A stretch of DNA of 64,000 nucleotides, taken from positions 21,604,603 to 21,668,602 of the forward strand of contig CM071579.1 in the NCBI GenBank assembly GCA_036426205.1, given 5' to 3'. The notes below the pieces were generated by a model, which saw nothing but the letters and a program-made list of their open reading frames with translations, searched no databases and had not been told where the DNA came from. The translations under genes and the position numbers were made by a program. This DNA is from Ascaphus truei (Eukaryota > Chordata > Amphibia > Anura > Ascaphidae). Shown here one piece after another: positions 1 to 11,284 of this stretch (its first letter is position 1; each line of letters begins with the position of its first letter).

Positions 1-147
1 GTGGCTCAATCTTCGACTGAACCTCTGATTGAGCTACCTGTGCTGAAGCAGGGACTGATGGAGCAACCTGTGCTGCAGCTGGGATATCCTGAAAACCTGA
101 CCTGTTGGGGGGGGGGGGGCTTGAGGACTGGAGTAGAGCCCCCCGGA
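1..147 (-). mobile_element. Charlie-like hAT MITE, end fragment
   Basis: The segment reads as one end of a small non-autonomous hAT family seen again at 5.3, 6.1, 19.4 and 42.3 kb. Shared marks are GGGATATCCTGAAAACCTGA, a G run after CCTGTT, and the end GGACTGGAGTAGAGCCCCCC. The other end lies outside the window. A 13 bp G run sits at 107-119. Confidence 0.65.
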
Positions 148-492
148 GATAAGAGATAGCTCAGATAGACCCTAAACATATTACACACCTCTACGTCTTG
201 TACATTGCTTATTAGATAGAGGACCACCAGCGGCACACTCTGCCTCTGCTTCTCTAACTGCCACTCACAGGCTGTACGGAGGGGGAATTGCATCATACTG
301 GGGCTATTGTTAAGTATATACAATTAAAATGGGAATGATTCTGCCTGTTCCTCCAAGCCATTGCCTTTGTAAATTGCCTTGTATAATATCTGTCCATAGT
401 CTCATTACTACATACGGATAACGCTGCCCAGTGACGTACATATATCTGTTTATTATTTCCTATATAGCTACAATATTTATTGTGTGTTGTGT
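148..492. other. No recognised feature
   Basis: AT-rich sequence without a supported gene or repeat. The short open frames here show no protein family signature. Confidence 0.5.
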
Positions 493-553
493 ATATGTGT
501 GTGTGTGTGTGTGTGTGCGTGTGTGTGCGTGTGTGCGTGTGTGTGCGCGTGTG

Positions 554-585
<32 letters not shown>

Positions 586-667
586 TGCGTGTGTGTGCGT
601 GTGTGTGTGCGTGTGCATGTGTGTGCATGTGTGTGCGTGCGTGTGTGTGTGTGTGTGTGTGTGTGTA
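493..667. repeat. (GT)n microsatellite with GC-rich interruptions
   Basis: About 175 bp of alternating purine-pyrimidine TG steps broken by CG and CA steps, including a GTGC run near 565-592. It is open in several frames on both strands, which produces spurious His-Thr or Cys-Val polypeptides. Confidence 0.95.
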
Positions 668-1135
668 TATTTAGAACTCATTATTTAATTACATGTCTGC
701 TAATTTATTTCTCCCCATGTTTGGAGAGGGACAAGTACCTGTATATTACCAAGCAGTATACACTTTAGCCATTGACTGCTACTTATGGTCATTATGCGGT
801 TTGATCCTTTTTATATTAACCTTTGTGGTCTAATGGTTTTTTATATAATAATTATTCTTAAAATGTTCATTTAAGTATTCCCCTTTTTTGAATCTATTTA
901 CTATATTTTATATTCCTCAGTCCCCAGACCTCCAATATTTATTCCTATTTATATATCTCTATATCCATAATTGCACCTAATGGGTGTATCTATAAATGTA
1001 TATTTAGTCACATCTCTGGCATCTGTATTTCACCCATTATTTGGAAAGGGAGCCTCTTGCTTTGTAAGTCTATCACTAAGCAGTACACAATTTAGCTTTT
1101 GACTGCCGTTCAGGGGCATTATATTGTACATTCTA
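668..1135. repeat. Diverged direct duplication, period about 320 bp
   Basis: Two blocks align: one around 719-800 and one around 1040-1120. Shared landmarks are TTTGG(A/G)A(A/G)GGG, AAGCAGTA(T/C)ACA and TTTGACTGC or TTGACTGC. The copies carry many substitutions, so this is an old duplication or two copies of one element. The family is unknown. Confidence 0.45.
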
Positions 1136-1777
1136 GTGGTCAGGTTTATTAGCAGCTGTATTGTCCCTTTTTTTCTGGAATTTCTGTTATATTGAGTTGC
1201 AGACGTGTCACCTAATGGGTTAATGAAATGAGTGTCTTTGGTGGCTGAACAAATCCTACGGCAACCAATCAGAGCATAGCAACCATGGCAACCAATTGCT
1301 ACATATACTCAGGCAGTGACACTAGCCACCTATCTGGTTATAACCCTGAGGAAGTGGGAGGGGCCCCGAATCGGCCAGGATGCCGGGCAGTGCCCCCCCC
1401 CCCCCCCGGGGTACGCGGAAGTGACCTACTCACCAGGCCAAGACAAGTACTCAGCTAGGGTTAAGGACCTTTACTCCTTACATGCGATGTTAATTCCATG
1501 AAGTTGTGAGTGTACATTTTTTAGTTACCTTGTATTGAGTGATTACATTTTATTATTGCGCCTTTGGAAGGGTTTTTTGCTCTCATCTTTTACAGAAAAC
1601 CAATTCAAGTGACCCCAGGACCGCTACGTGAGCAGCAGCACGTCAATGGGCGCCATACCTGCCCTCAAATACGTACTAACCACACATATACTGTACATTG
1701 GACTTTATTAACAGTCTCGATTAACCTAAAATATTTTTTATGGTCACTTATTTTACTATACCCAATATCTCTCATAC

Positions 1778-1783
<6 letters not shown>
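1136..1783. other. Unclassified sequence with poly-C run
   Basis: No gene recognised. A run of about 15 C lies at 1397-1411. Around 1344 is CCCTGAGGAAGTGGGAGGGG, of a kind found in amphibian retroelement remnants, but the evidence is too thin to classify it. Confidence 0.35.

Positions 1784-1808
<25 letters not shown>
1784..1808. repeat. (TA)n microsatellite
   Basis: Simple TA repeat of about 12 units. Confidence 0.9.
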
Positions 1809-1944
1809 GCTCGAGAAATTCTAAAAAGAGCCACTTGCCCCCAAAAAAGACTCTCCCCCCCCCCCCAAAAAAAACCCTCCCTCTCTAATTTCTCTCATTT
1901 TACCCGCTGGTGGGACTTAACGGCGACATGGTGCGGCGGCTCCT

Positions 1945-2205
1945 GGAATTCTCCTGCGTCCCCCCCTTCAACTACTGGCATTCTCCTGCAACTTCATTGA
2001 AAATGGCTGCGCAGCGTCAAATGGCGCCGTATTGCCATGACAACAGGACGCCATGTGGCGTCTAGGCGTCCAATTGCCATGTCATGACTTCACATAGCGT
2101 CCTGCTGTCATGGCAATGCGGCCTCATTTGACGCCACTCTGCCATTTTCATGGAAGCTGCAGGAGAGTTTAAGGGGGAGAAGCAGGAGAATGCCGGGAGA
2201 TGCTG
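1945..2205. mobile_element. Palindromic MITE
   Basis: Two inverted arms of about 85-115 bp. The left arm (about 1977-2062) and right arm (about 2083-2199) share, in opposite orientation, GAAAATGGC, GCGTCAAATG, ATTGCCATGACA and CAGGACGC. No transposase is present. Target duplications were not resolved, so the superfamily is open. A related fragment (TCGTCATGGCAATGTGAAGTC) occurs near 38,850. Confidence 0.65.
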
Positions 2206-3467
2206 CATCCTGCCGGCGGTCAGTCTCTTGACCACGTGTTGTGGATTCTCTCGCCTTCCATAGCGCTTGGCGTATTGCCCTCCCTCTCCACATCAGTAGC
2301 AGAAGTCGGGGCTTCCACTGGCCACACCTTGATGGCGCTGTGTCCTGACCCCCACTGACTAGCCAATATACTCTTGTTTCACCCTACAGATCGTGGGGCG
2401 ATCTGCTCTTCTTCATCCCATATTTCTCTCAGAAGTTCCAAAAACTTAGGGGTGCCCCTTTTCATTCCCTTAGTGGCAGATATTCAAATTCAATATTTGT
2501 TAAAAAAAAAAATAACATTTATGATTACATATGTATAGAATCTGTACAATCTATGTGGAATAATACACAATCATTTTTAGTCAATGCCTCTAAATCTATT
2601 ACATGGCTAAGTGTTAGTATACTGCACTTAGTATTTATACAGGACATTGCTTTATATATATAGATAGTATTAGAGATATATATATATATATATATATAGC
2701 ATGATAGATAGGAATAGAGATAGATAATTACTTCCCATACCGCACAAGTGGTTAAATATAGCACAATGGAAATACCATTCAATGGACTACATCCATGAAG
2801 TACTGTATAATGAAAGTATTTACAAAGTAATTGTGAGTAGAGACTTCCCTGCCTCTTGTAGAAGAATACTGTAGTTTTAACGTACTGTACATACCCTTAC
2901 CATTGAACCATGCTGCAGGATATATTGTCCCTCTGTAAATAATATTTATAATACACAAAGATAGGGCTGTTTCCTTTTTGAGTAGCTTTAGTTTCCTTAT
3001 AAAAAAAGCTAAAAGTGACACACGTCCCAGGATCTTTTGTGTGTCAGTGTGTTACACTTGGTTACCTGTATAATCAGATGGCGGGGTGAAGCTGTCACAG
3101 GCTGTGTGATGTAGACATTCTGTCTGTTGTGTTACAGGCCTTCATGAGGAATGTATCTAAATAAAAATGCTAATCATTTTGCCGTCATGGTGAATCCATC
3201 ACACAGAAGCATGGCCCTGTTATCATCCTTATGACAGAGGATGCGACATGCTGACATCTGTTCATTTAGCAGCTCCTAATAATTTAAGATGAGCACGCAA
3301 CAGACTCATGTACTGTAGCCTGCGATACATATTAGGTACCAAGTGACATATAAGTGACTTTGTGACTGTGTATTCACATGGAACGTATTCTCCCTGTACA
3401 GTAAAGTGATTGATGCTGCTCCCTCCTTCTCTAGTAGCATTGTGCATTAATATTGAACTTATATAGA

Positions 3468-3510
<43 letters not shown>

Positions 3511-5275
3511 ATTTGCACTTTGAATCAGGTCTGACAAGACTACTGTGAACTATGAGAATATCTTCAAGGAAGCTACAAAATTGGAAACAACAATGGGAGA
3601 CCTATAAACCAAGCCCACAGGCGGTGTATTTGTATCATTAAATGGAACATGTGTCGATGTATCAATGTAAGTTGCGTTGGTTTTGTCCGCTCCATCAGTT
3701 GGTGACTTGGGACTGGTTGTAGGGGTTTAAGAGCAGGTTCTTGCTGCTCATTTTGTGAAGGCTTATCGTAAGCTCCCTGTCTGCGTCCCTTTCTCTGCTT
3801 TACTTTGCATTACTTAGTCTTATTACATTACATGAAAAATCCTCAGTAGCGATATGTCAATGTTTGCAAATTTGCTTTGCAATTTCTCTGCGAACAAAAT
3901 CTGCATCGTTGCCGTTATAGGAAAATTTTCGCAAAATTGCACCGGTTAAATTCTAATGATCAAAAATGGTGTCACGTCGCTGAGTTTGAGTTTGCAATGG
4001 ATATTGCCCAGTTTTTCACAAACACATTCACATATAAAAAAAGAGCAAATTTTACCTGGTTTGCGAGCTTCCGTCAAAAAATGTGCACACTTCTCCTCTC
4101 CGACTAAAGATTTGTGTCACATGCAGGTCACTTTGGGGCAGAGTCATCCAGCTCGCAGCAGGGTATCCCGCCAGATCTAGCGGTAACTGCCATTGCCTTG
4201 TTAACACGTGATTGGGTTTGATACGCCCCGTCATAGCTTGTTTTATTTCAAGTTTATTTATTATTACTCAGACCCAGGCTAAAAAAAAAAAAAAGTGTTA
4301 TTTCCCCTTTTATCTATATGGATTGACCGGGACCTTATTAACAGATATTTCTAGATATTCAGTGAAAACGATGAAATTATTATGGATCATGGATTTCCGT
4401 CCCTCATGCCACGCGTTGAGCTGTATGAAGTTTGTAAATATCGGGATAACGGGGGAATACCTTCGTTAAGGTGCATTATAAAGGTTTTACAATCTTCGCA
4501 GCTGGAAGCTAAAACCTTGTAAGAAAAAACATACTGGCTTTAGACATTTAACACCCCAGCTCATGTTTACATTTTCCCTAAATAACACCAGGGCAGATGA
4601 GTGAAAATATTTCCACTCCCCATGTAAAATGCTCCTGCAGGCAGGATGATAAATACCGAGCCAAGTCCAATAGGTGAAGGGCCAATGGATTTTCCATTAA
4701 GCATCCCAGCCTTAATATGGTTGAATGGTTGTCTTCTTTGATTTATTGCCTTGCATGGGCAGGTCTGGAGCTGCCAAGTTCTTTTGTGGTTATCTCTTAA
4801 TTTAAGTTCCACCTTGTTTGTTTATTCATACGCTGGCAGCCCAAGTTCTGTGTACCCCTAGCTGGTCTGGTGCTAACCCCTTACACTGACTTATTAAATA
4901 AAGAGCTTTTGTCAGTGTGCCCACGTTCAAGGTCATTTGAAGGTGAATGGGTGAGAGCTAATCTGGCTGGTGAGGGGACACAAGGACCATCTGTGCAGCA
5001 ATTAATCCACGGCCGATATCCAAGTTCTCCCTTCAGTGAACAGTTGAATAAAATGCCAGGCTGAAGTAGCTGCTTTAGAAAATTGGCACATCTATTTACT
5101 GAAACCCTGCCTCGTTCCTAATATCTGAAGCCCTGTCATCAAACTGGAAAGCCAGAATAAATAGCTTCAGCCTTCGCTGTGTCACAAGAGGGATTTAGGC
5201 TCCTGTTCAACATGCTGGGAAGTTGTCCTAACCTTATATCCAGCTCCATTCAAGTGATGGGACTTTCCTAGCAAA
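2206..5275. other. Low-copy AT-rich region, no gene
   Basis: No exon or RNA gene supported. It contains TA runs at about 2676-2699 and 3470-3507. The part at 3860-4130 (TTTGCAAATTTGCTTTGCAA and similar) looks like a worn hAT-type element. The part at 4540-5260 appears non-repetitive, with CNE-like composition and no detectable coding signal. Confidence 0.4.
3470..3507. repeat. (TA)n microsatellite
   Basis: About 19 TA units. Confidence 0.9.
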
Positions 5276-5311
5276 GGGGGGGGGGGGGGGGGGCAGCTTC
5301 ATGTCATTTTG

Positions 5312-5484
5312 CAGGTGTGCTCAAGCCCGTTCCTCCAGACCCTCCAAAAGGTCAGGTTTTTCGGGATATCCCAGCTTCAGTCCAGGTGGCTTAATCGAAG
5401 ACTGCATCCCCTCTCCTGAAGCAGGGATATCTTGAAAACCTGACCTGTTGGGGGGATCTTGAGGACTGGAGAAGAGCACCCCTG
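5312..5484. mobile_element. Charlie-like hAT MITE, complete
   Basis: The left end CAGGTGTGCTCAAG and right end GAAGAGCACCCCTG form terminal inverted repeats. The interior carries the family marks GGTCAGGTTTTTCGGGATAT and GAAAACCTGACCTGTTGGGG. Flanking octamers TCATTTTG (5304-5311) and TTGTATTG (5485-5492) match at 5 of 8 positions, as expected for an aged hAT target duplication. A long G run (about 5277-5293) lies just outside. Confidence 0.7.
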
Positions 5485-6109
5485 TTGTATTGAACAAGCC
5501 TTAGAATCAGACCTATTGGGGGAGGGGTGGGGGGGGGGGCTGGGGTTTGGGAATGGCTGTTTTTTTATTGGTTCTTCAAGCAGCAAAAGCATATGGAGAG
5601 TGATTAAAAGATCGATAATCTGTTTTATTTTTTTGGTCTTTATCTTTTGTCCTATTTCATTTTCTAGTTAATCTTTGCTTTAGAAACGCGTTGAGCTCGT
5701 TTGCTTAATTCATGTTTTTCTTGTGAGAGTTACTAATTAAATTGAGAGACAAATCAGGGAATATAGGTGTACTTATAAATCAGAGTAGATTGTGATAATA
5801 ATAGACGGGGGGGGACCTTTTAATACAGTACACCCGCATGGATATTGTTCAGCAATATGCCGCTGTACACAGAGCTCTTCAAATCCCGGAGGTCTCTCTG
5901 ATGCGTTACCTGCAACCAGTGGACAAAGTGGCTTAAAATAAGCAGTGTAACTGTGTCTGACTTGAAAAATATCTCCATTTATTTAACATCGGGAGAAAGC
6001 CATTATATAGAAAGATTATTATATTATTTATGTTTAGAAGGCAGAAAGCGAGAGTGCTCTGCTGTTGTAAGTTAAAAAGCAGTGGTACTTTTTACCGTCT
6101 CAGTCATTG
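5485..6109. other. No recognised feature
   Basis: Low-copy sequence with G runs near 5519-5540 and 5808-5815. No gene seen. Confidence 0.4.
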
Positions 6110-6206
6110 ACTAAGCCACTGATTGAGCTACCTGTGCTGAAGCAGGGATATCCTAAAAACCTGACCTGTTGGTGGCCCGAGAGTACTGGAGTTGGCCGCT
6201 CCGGCC
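6110..6206. mobile_element. Charlie-like hAT MITE, half copy
   Basis: Contains GATTGAGCTACCTGTGCTGA, GGGATATCCTAAAAACCTGA and an end resembling CTGGAGTTGGCCGCTCCGG. Only one end of the family is present. It sits 50 bp from the TA-flanked element that follows. Confidence 0.6.
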
Positions 6207-6255
6207 CTAGTACCATCACACTTGACAATGCACAAATGCTCTGTACACACTGATA

Positions 6256-6549
6256 CAGCAAGGCCCCGCTTTTCGGCGATCCGTCGATACGGCGGTACCG
6301 AAAAATGGGCCGCCATGTCTGCGCATGCGCAGAACGGGCCGGTCCGGGGTCGCTCATGCGCAGAACGGGACGTTCCGGGGTCGCGTATGCGCAGAATGGG
6401 GTTTTTGCGGATGTTGCGCATGCGTAGAACGGCGCATTGCTGGTCTGCGCATGCGCACATAACGAAAATCGCCGGTTCCGCTTTCCGGCGATTTTCGGTT
6501 TGCGGCGGGTCCTTATAACGGAACCCGGCGCATGGCTGGGGCCCTGCTG
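6256..6549. mobile_element. TA-flanked MITE (Tc1/mariner type), GC-rich
   Basis: The ends CAGCAAGGCCCCGC and GGGGCCCTGCTG are inverted repeats bounded by TA on both sides (6254-6255 and 6550-6551), fitting a mariner-type target duplication. The interior holds several TGCGCATGCGCA motifs and inverted blocks such as CCGGCGATTTTCGG. No transposase. A 215-residue open frame on the minus strand across it has no family signature. Confidence 0.7.
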
Positions 6550-6668
6550 TACTCTCTCCTGGCTCAGGAATAGGATTATGTAGAAGCACATGCACACCGC
6601 TGGTAGGTGCTGGAGGGGGGTACTTATCTGCCGGTGCGCTGTATCCAGGGACATTCCCAGAGGTACTC

Positions 6669-6795
6669 GAGCAAAGGAATGGAAGCAGGCACACGGTCTT
6701 TCTAAAGGTGAGTTTAGTTGCCCCAAGGTTGGCCCCCGAAAAGACAATAAACTGCACCTTAGAAAGACCGTGTGCCTGCTTCCATTCCTTTGCTC
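6669..6795. repeat. Long near-perfect hairpin
   Basis: Arms at 6669-6711 and 6755-6795 are almost perfect reverse complements over about 41 bp (core GGAAGCAGGCACACGGTCTT), with a loop of about 43 nt. It could be a pre-miRNA-like or siRNA-generating hairpin, a small foldback element, or a local inverted duplication. No expression evidence is available here. Confidence 0.8.
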
Positions 6796-7179
6796 ATGAA
6801 TAGGACTCCCAGCCAGGAAACGGTAACTTTGCGGTTCTCCAAGACCAGTATGGTGAACTTTGCAATCCTTGCACGGTAAAGTAAAACTCCCAGTGATTCA
6901 GTGATGATAATTTCTATGTTTTTAGAATTGTGCCTAATTCTGTCATTGTAAAATACAGGCTGAGTGCAGCTTGCCTTACTGTCCCGTACTGCAGGGGCCT
7001 GACACACGTGTGCTTATAAAATGTAGCAGCAATCTTTGTAGACATTTAAAATGTAAATTTGTTGCCCCTCTTTCGCTTCACTAACCTGGGAGCTGAGAGG
7101 CCGCTGCATATCAATGTGAACAGAAGAACCCAAATGTTACCGCATGTTTTCCTATATTAGAGGACTATGCTAACCAGCT
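6796..7179. other. No recognised feature
   Basis: Low-copy sequence, no gene seen. Confidence 0.4.
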
Positions 7180-7845
7180 CCCAGGCTCTGTATGACTGAT
7201 ATGCAGAGTGTCTCACCTCCCAGGCTCTGGATGACTGATATGCAGAGCCTCTTGCCTCCAAGACTCTGTATGACTGATTTGCAGAGCGTCTCACCTCCCA
7301 GGCTCTGGATGACTGATATGCAGAGCCTCCCAGGCTCTGTATGACTGATATGCAGAGCATCTCACCTCCCAGGCTCTGTATGACTGATATGCAGAGCCTC
7401 TCTGCTCCTCCCAGGCTCTGTATGAATGATATGCAGAGCGTCTCACCTCCCAGCCTCTGTATGACTGATTTGCAGAGCATCTCCCTCCCAGGCTCTGTAT
7501 GAATGATATGCAGAGCGTCTCATCTCCCAGCCTCTGTATGACTGATTTGCAGAGCATCTCCCTCCCAGGCTCTATATGAATGATATGCAGAGCGTCTCAC
7601 CTCCCAGCCTCGGTATGAATGATATGCAGAGCGTCTCACCTCCCAGTCTCTGTATGACTAATTTGCAGAGCATCTCCCTCCCAGGCGCTGTATGAATGAT
7701 ATGCAGAGCCTCTCACCTCCCAGGCTCTGTATGAATTATATGCAGAGCCTCTCTGCTCCCAGGCTCTGTATGAATGATATGCAGAGCGTCTCACCTCCCA
7801 GGCTCTGTATGAATGATATGCAGAGCCTCTCTGCTCCCAGGGGCT
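7180..7845. repeat. 39 bp minisatellite
   Basis: About 17 tandem units starting CCCAGGCTCTGTATGA, with TGATATGCAGAGC. The base period is 39 bp, with 36 and 43 bp variants. Because 39 is a multiple of three, the minus strand stays open and would read a repeating SAYQSYRAWEVR-like peptide. No start context, flanking coding sequence or known family supports a real protein. Confidence 0.9.
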
Positions 7846-8799
7846 GGACTCAGAACCAGAACTCAGAACATTAAGAGCAGGACAGCCACTGGCGCTGGGT
7901 GAGGATTCCAAGAGCAATCATTTTCAATGCACGAGTGTAAAAACTGCTTCTTCCGCTTCTTTGTTTTCCGATATAACATGACTACATTACTTTGTTGCAA
8001 CATTGCCCTGTATCACCAAATATGAGCTGCCCGGCATCATGAACCTGGGGCATCCTTCCTGCCCAAATCCTGCATAACTCTACACCTGGCGCTGTGAGAA
8101 ATGACCTTGTTTCACATGCCGGGCTTGTAGGAGTGGGAAAAAAACCGCGCAAGATTAAATACACTCTGCCGCTTTCAATCAGTTTAATGCACCTGCATGC
8201 GATATTGTTGACTTTTGAAATAAATTGCCTTTTCATTTCATAAAACTTAGTGCATGTCACAAAACTCTGCATATTACCGTTCCTGTTTGATGAAGAGGGC
8301 ACAGTCCCTGAGCATGTACAAATGTTTTATTCCACATTCTGTTTTCCGCGCCGCGATTGAATGCGTTTAAGTGAAATGATAATGGAGCAGGGATAGAAAG
8401 CTTCAGCATTTACTATCCGGTCTTAAAAATAAGTGTTTGACATTTTGGGGACTTTAGAGGCCAATCCTGGGATGCTGGAAATGCGCAAACTGTCAGACCG
8501 GTTAGTATGCAAGAGATTGAAAACAATGATATTCACAGAGAACACACATGCTATGTCCTCATTAGACATGGGAGAATTTGGGGGGGGGGGGAATTTGGAT
8601 CCGCAGCAGATTGGCCGGTTCCTTTTGGTCCGCGGATTTCAGCGGATCAATGTCAAAAGGGGCGATTCGCGTTTTGCGGATTTATTATTATTATTATTAT
8701 TATTGCCAATACACTTTGCGATTTCTGCAGCCCGGGAACGGATTTTTAGAATCCAATCTGCCGATGCAGCTATTCAGTGTCGGATTCTATCCCCATCTA
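7846..8799. other. Low-copy sequence; possible worn repeat at 8,570-8,790
   Basis: Holds a G run at 8580-8591 and a (TTA)n run at about 8682-8704. GGATTTCAGCGGATC and similar GGATCCGC-type motifs around 8600-8660 recur loosely at about 41,480 and 46,960, suggesting an old dispersed repeat. The 156-residue plus-strand frame at 8433-8903 crosses the Tc1 boundary and is not a gene. Confidence 0.4.
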
Positions 8800-10408
8800 C
8801 AGTTGTCGGAAAAAGAAAGTACACCCTCTTTGAATTCCATGGTTTTATATATCAGGACATAATAACAATCATCTGTTCCTTAACAGGTCTTAAAATTAGG
8901 TAAATGCAACCTCAGATGAACAACAACACATGACATATTACACCGTGTCATGATTTATTTAACAAAAATAAAGCCAAAATGGAGAAGCCATGTGTGAAAA
9001 ACTAAGTATACCTCATGATTCAATAACTTGTAGAACCACCTTTAGCAGCAATAACTTGAAGTAATCATTTTCTGTATGACTTGATCAGTCTCTCACATCG
9101 TTGTGGAGAAATTGTGGCCCACTCTTCTTTACAATGTTGCTTCAGTTCATTGAGGTTTATGGGCATTTGTTTATGCACAGCTCTCTTAAGGTCCCGCCAC
9201 TGCATTTCAATGAGATTGAGGTCTGGACTTTGACTGGGCCATTGCAACACCTTGATTCTTTTCTTTTTCAGCCATTCTGTTATAGATTTGCTGGTGTGCT
9301 TTGGATCATTGTCCTGTTGCATGACTCAATTTTGGCCAAGCTTTAGCTGTCGGACAGATGGCCTCACATTTGATTCTAGAATACTTTGGTATACAGAGGA
9401 GTTCATGGTCGACTCAATGACTGCAAGGTTCCCAGGTCCTGTGGCTGCAAAACAAGCCCAAATCATCACCCCTCCACCACCGTGCTTGACATTTGGTATG
9501 AGGGGTTTGTGCTGATATGCTGTGTTTTGTTTTCGCCAAACGTGGTACTGTGCATTATAGCCAAACATCTCCACTTTGGTCTCGTCTGTCCAAAGGACAT
9601 TGTTCCAGAAATCTTGTGGTTTGTTCCGATGCAACTTTGCAAACCTAAGCAGTGCTGCCATGTTATTTTTAGAGAGAAGAGGCTTTCTCCTGGCAACCCT
9701 TCCAAACAAACCATACTTGTTCAGTCTTTTTCTAATGGTAGTCATGAACTTTAACATTTAACATGCTAACTGAGGCCTGTAGAGTCTGAGATATAACTCT
9801 TGTTTTTTTTGCAATTTCTCTGAGCATTGCCCGGTCTGACCTTGGTGTGAATTTGCTGGGGCGTCCACTCCTGGGAAGATTGGCAACTGTCTTGAATGTT
9901 TTCCACTTTTGAATAATCTTTCTCACTGTAGAATGATGGACTTTAAATTGTTTGGAAATGGTCTTATAACCCTTCCCAGATTGATGGGAGCAACAGTTGC
10001 TTCTCTAAGATCATTGCTGATGTCTTTCCTCCTTGGCATTGTGTTAACACACACCTGAATGCTCGAGACCAGCAAAATGCTAAAACTTCGGCTTTTATAG
10101 AGGTGGTCACACATGCTGATGATCAATTAATCAAGGGCATTTAATTAGCAGCACATGTCTACTACTTAGCATCTTAATTCCTATGGAAGCAGTAGGGGTG
10201 TACTTAGTTTTTCACACATGGCTTCTCCATGTTGGCTTTATTTTTGTTAAATAAATCATGACACAGTGTAATATGTCATGTGTTGTTGTTCATCTAAGGT
10301 TGTATTTACCTCATTTTAAGGCCTGCTAAGGAACAGATGATTGTTATTATGTCCTGATATGTAAAACCATAGAATTCAAAGAGGGTGTACTTTCTTTTTC
10401 ACAAACTG
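8800..10408 (-). mobile_element. Tc1-like DNA transposon, full length, inactive
   Basis: A 1,609 bp element flanked by TA (8798-8799 and 10409-10410). Inverted repeats of about 215 bp start CAGTTGTCGGAAAAAGAAAG on the left and end CTTTCTTTTTCACAAACTG on the right. Each inverted repeat holds two direct repeats (outer GAAAAAGAAAGTACACC, inner TGTGAAAAACTAAGTAT(A/C)C), the IR/DR organisation known for Sleeping Beauty-type elements. The single transposase gene runs on the minus strand and is broken. A sister copy lies at 54.0-55.6 kb. Confidence 0.93.
9065..10039 (-). pseudogene. Tc1-like transposase pseudogene
   Basis: Cut-and-paste transposase of the Tc1/mariner DDE family. Start MPRRKDISNDLREA at 10,039, chosen because it is the conserved Tc1 N-terminus. 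In order come the paired helix-turn-helix DNA-binding region, GRPSKFTPRSDRAMLREIAK, the WTDETKVEMFG block with the first Asp, [26 protein letters not shown] with the second Asp, and [11 protein letters not shown] with the Glu. The span matches the usual length of about 340 residues. It is dead: frameshifts near 9,930 and 9,740 and an in-frame TGA just before VMQQDND (about 9,325). The same TGA occurs in the 54 kb copy, so both likely descend from an already defective source moved in trans. Confidence 0.93.
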
Positions 10409-10433
10409 TATGCCCAAAGTCATTCAGTAGCTT

Positions 10434-10450
10434 ATATATATATATATATT
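10434..10450. repeat. (TA)n run
   Basis: Short TA microsatellite downstream of the Tc1 element. Confidence 0.85.
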
Positions 10451-10486
10451 ATTAAGGTAATGAAGCTGCTTTTATTATGATAACTG

Positions 10487-10710
10487 AGTATTGTAGCAGG
10501 GTGTCTCCGGAGCTGAATCACATTAATTTCAGCCCTGGGGACCCCCTGTTTCCTGAGTTACAGGCCCCGTTATGGGGTGCCGGTATCCCCCTGATTTGTT
10601 TAAATTTCCCGGTGACGTGAATTTAACCATGGCGGGTAACTTGGGAAGCAGGGGGTCCCGGGGGCTGAAATGAATGTGATTCAGCTCCAGAGACCCCATG
10701 CTACAATACT
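10487..10710. mobile_element. Palindromic MITE with about 75 bp inverted ends
   Basis: Left end AGTATTGTAGCAGGGTGTCT and right end CCCCATGCTACAATACT. The inverted homology continues through GAGCTGAATCACATT and CAGGGGGTCC-type blocks. Internal spacer about 70 bp. No coding capacity. Superfamily not determined. Confidence 0.75.
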
Positions 10711-10785
10711 ATGTTATTAAAATGAAAGCCCCGCGATTGCCTGTTAGAGGCGCGCAGGGAGTGTGACTGATTCAGTCTCCCCCTT

Positions 10786-11179
10786 AGGCTGCGGTCCCAG
10801 TCATGACTGTGACACGCGCGCCCGGTGTGTGTGGGGGGGGGGGGCGTCGCGTGCACAGCGCTAACCGCGATCTGCGGTCTCAGGAGAGAGGGAGAGGTTG
10901 CGATGGGAAGGGGCGTGTTCGGGTTTTTGCGGGGGCGTGGCCATGACCTCACGTGGCTGGTTCGCCCTCATTGGCTGAACCGCTGGCGGGGCGTGGCCAC
11001 GGCTCCGTCGCAAGTTCCACACACAATTTTTTGAGTGTGTGGAATCTTGCTGTACAGCGCGGCTGCTGAATGTGCGCCGATGCATGTACTCGGCCCTGAG
11101 TGACTGGGGGGGGGGGCGGTGTTTGTACGCACAGTGCACGCCGAGGCGTGCGCTGTGGCAGTCACTGGGACCGCAGCCT
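10786..11179. mobile_element. GC-rich MITE, GGCTGCGGTCCCAGT ends
   Basis: Inverted ends AGGCTGCGGTCCCAGT and ACTGGGACCGCAGCCT, 16 bp and perfect. The interior is very GC-rich, with a G run (about 10,833) and GCTGGTTCGCCCTCATTGGC, a motif also found in the element at 60.55 kb, so the two families are related. Open frames on both strands are composition artefacts. Confidence 0.75.
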
Positions 11180-11284
11180 CGGTGTGCGTCTCCTGCAGAC
11201 AGGAGCAGCCCGGGAGGATTCACACAGTGCGAGTCCCATTCAAACGCAGAAAGCGCCAGTCGGAAGCGACAGAACCGGTTGCTA

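Noticed and set aside
6100..6747. 215-residue open frame on the minus strand
   Set aside because: Runs across two unrelated MITEs and their boundaries; no protein family motif.
8433..8903. 156-residue open frame on the plus strand
   Set aside because: Includes a (TTA)n microsatellite read as poly-Leu and crosses the Tc1 border.
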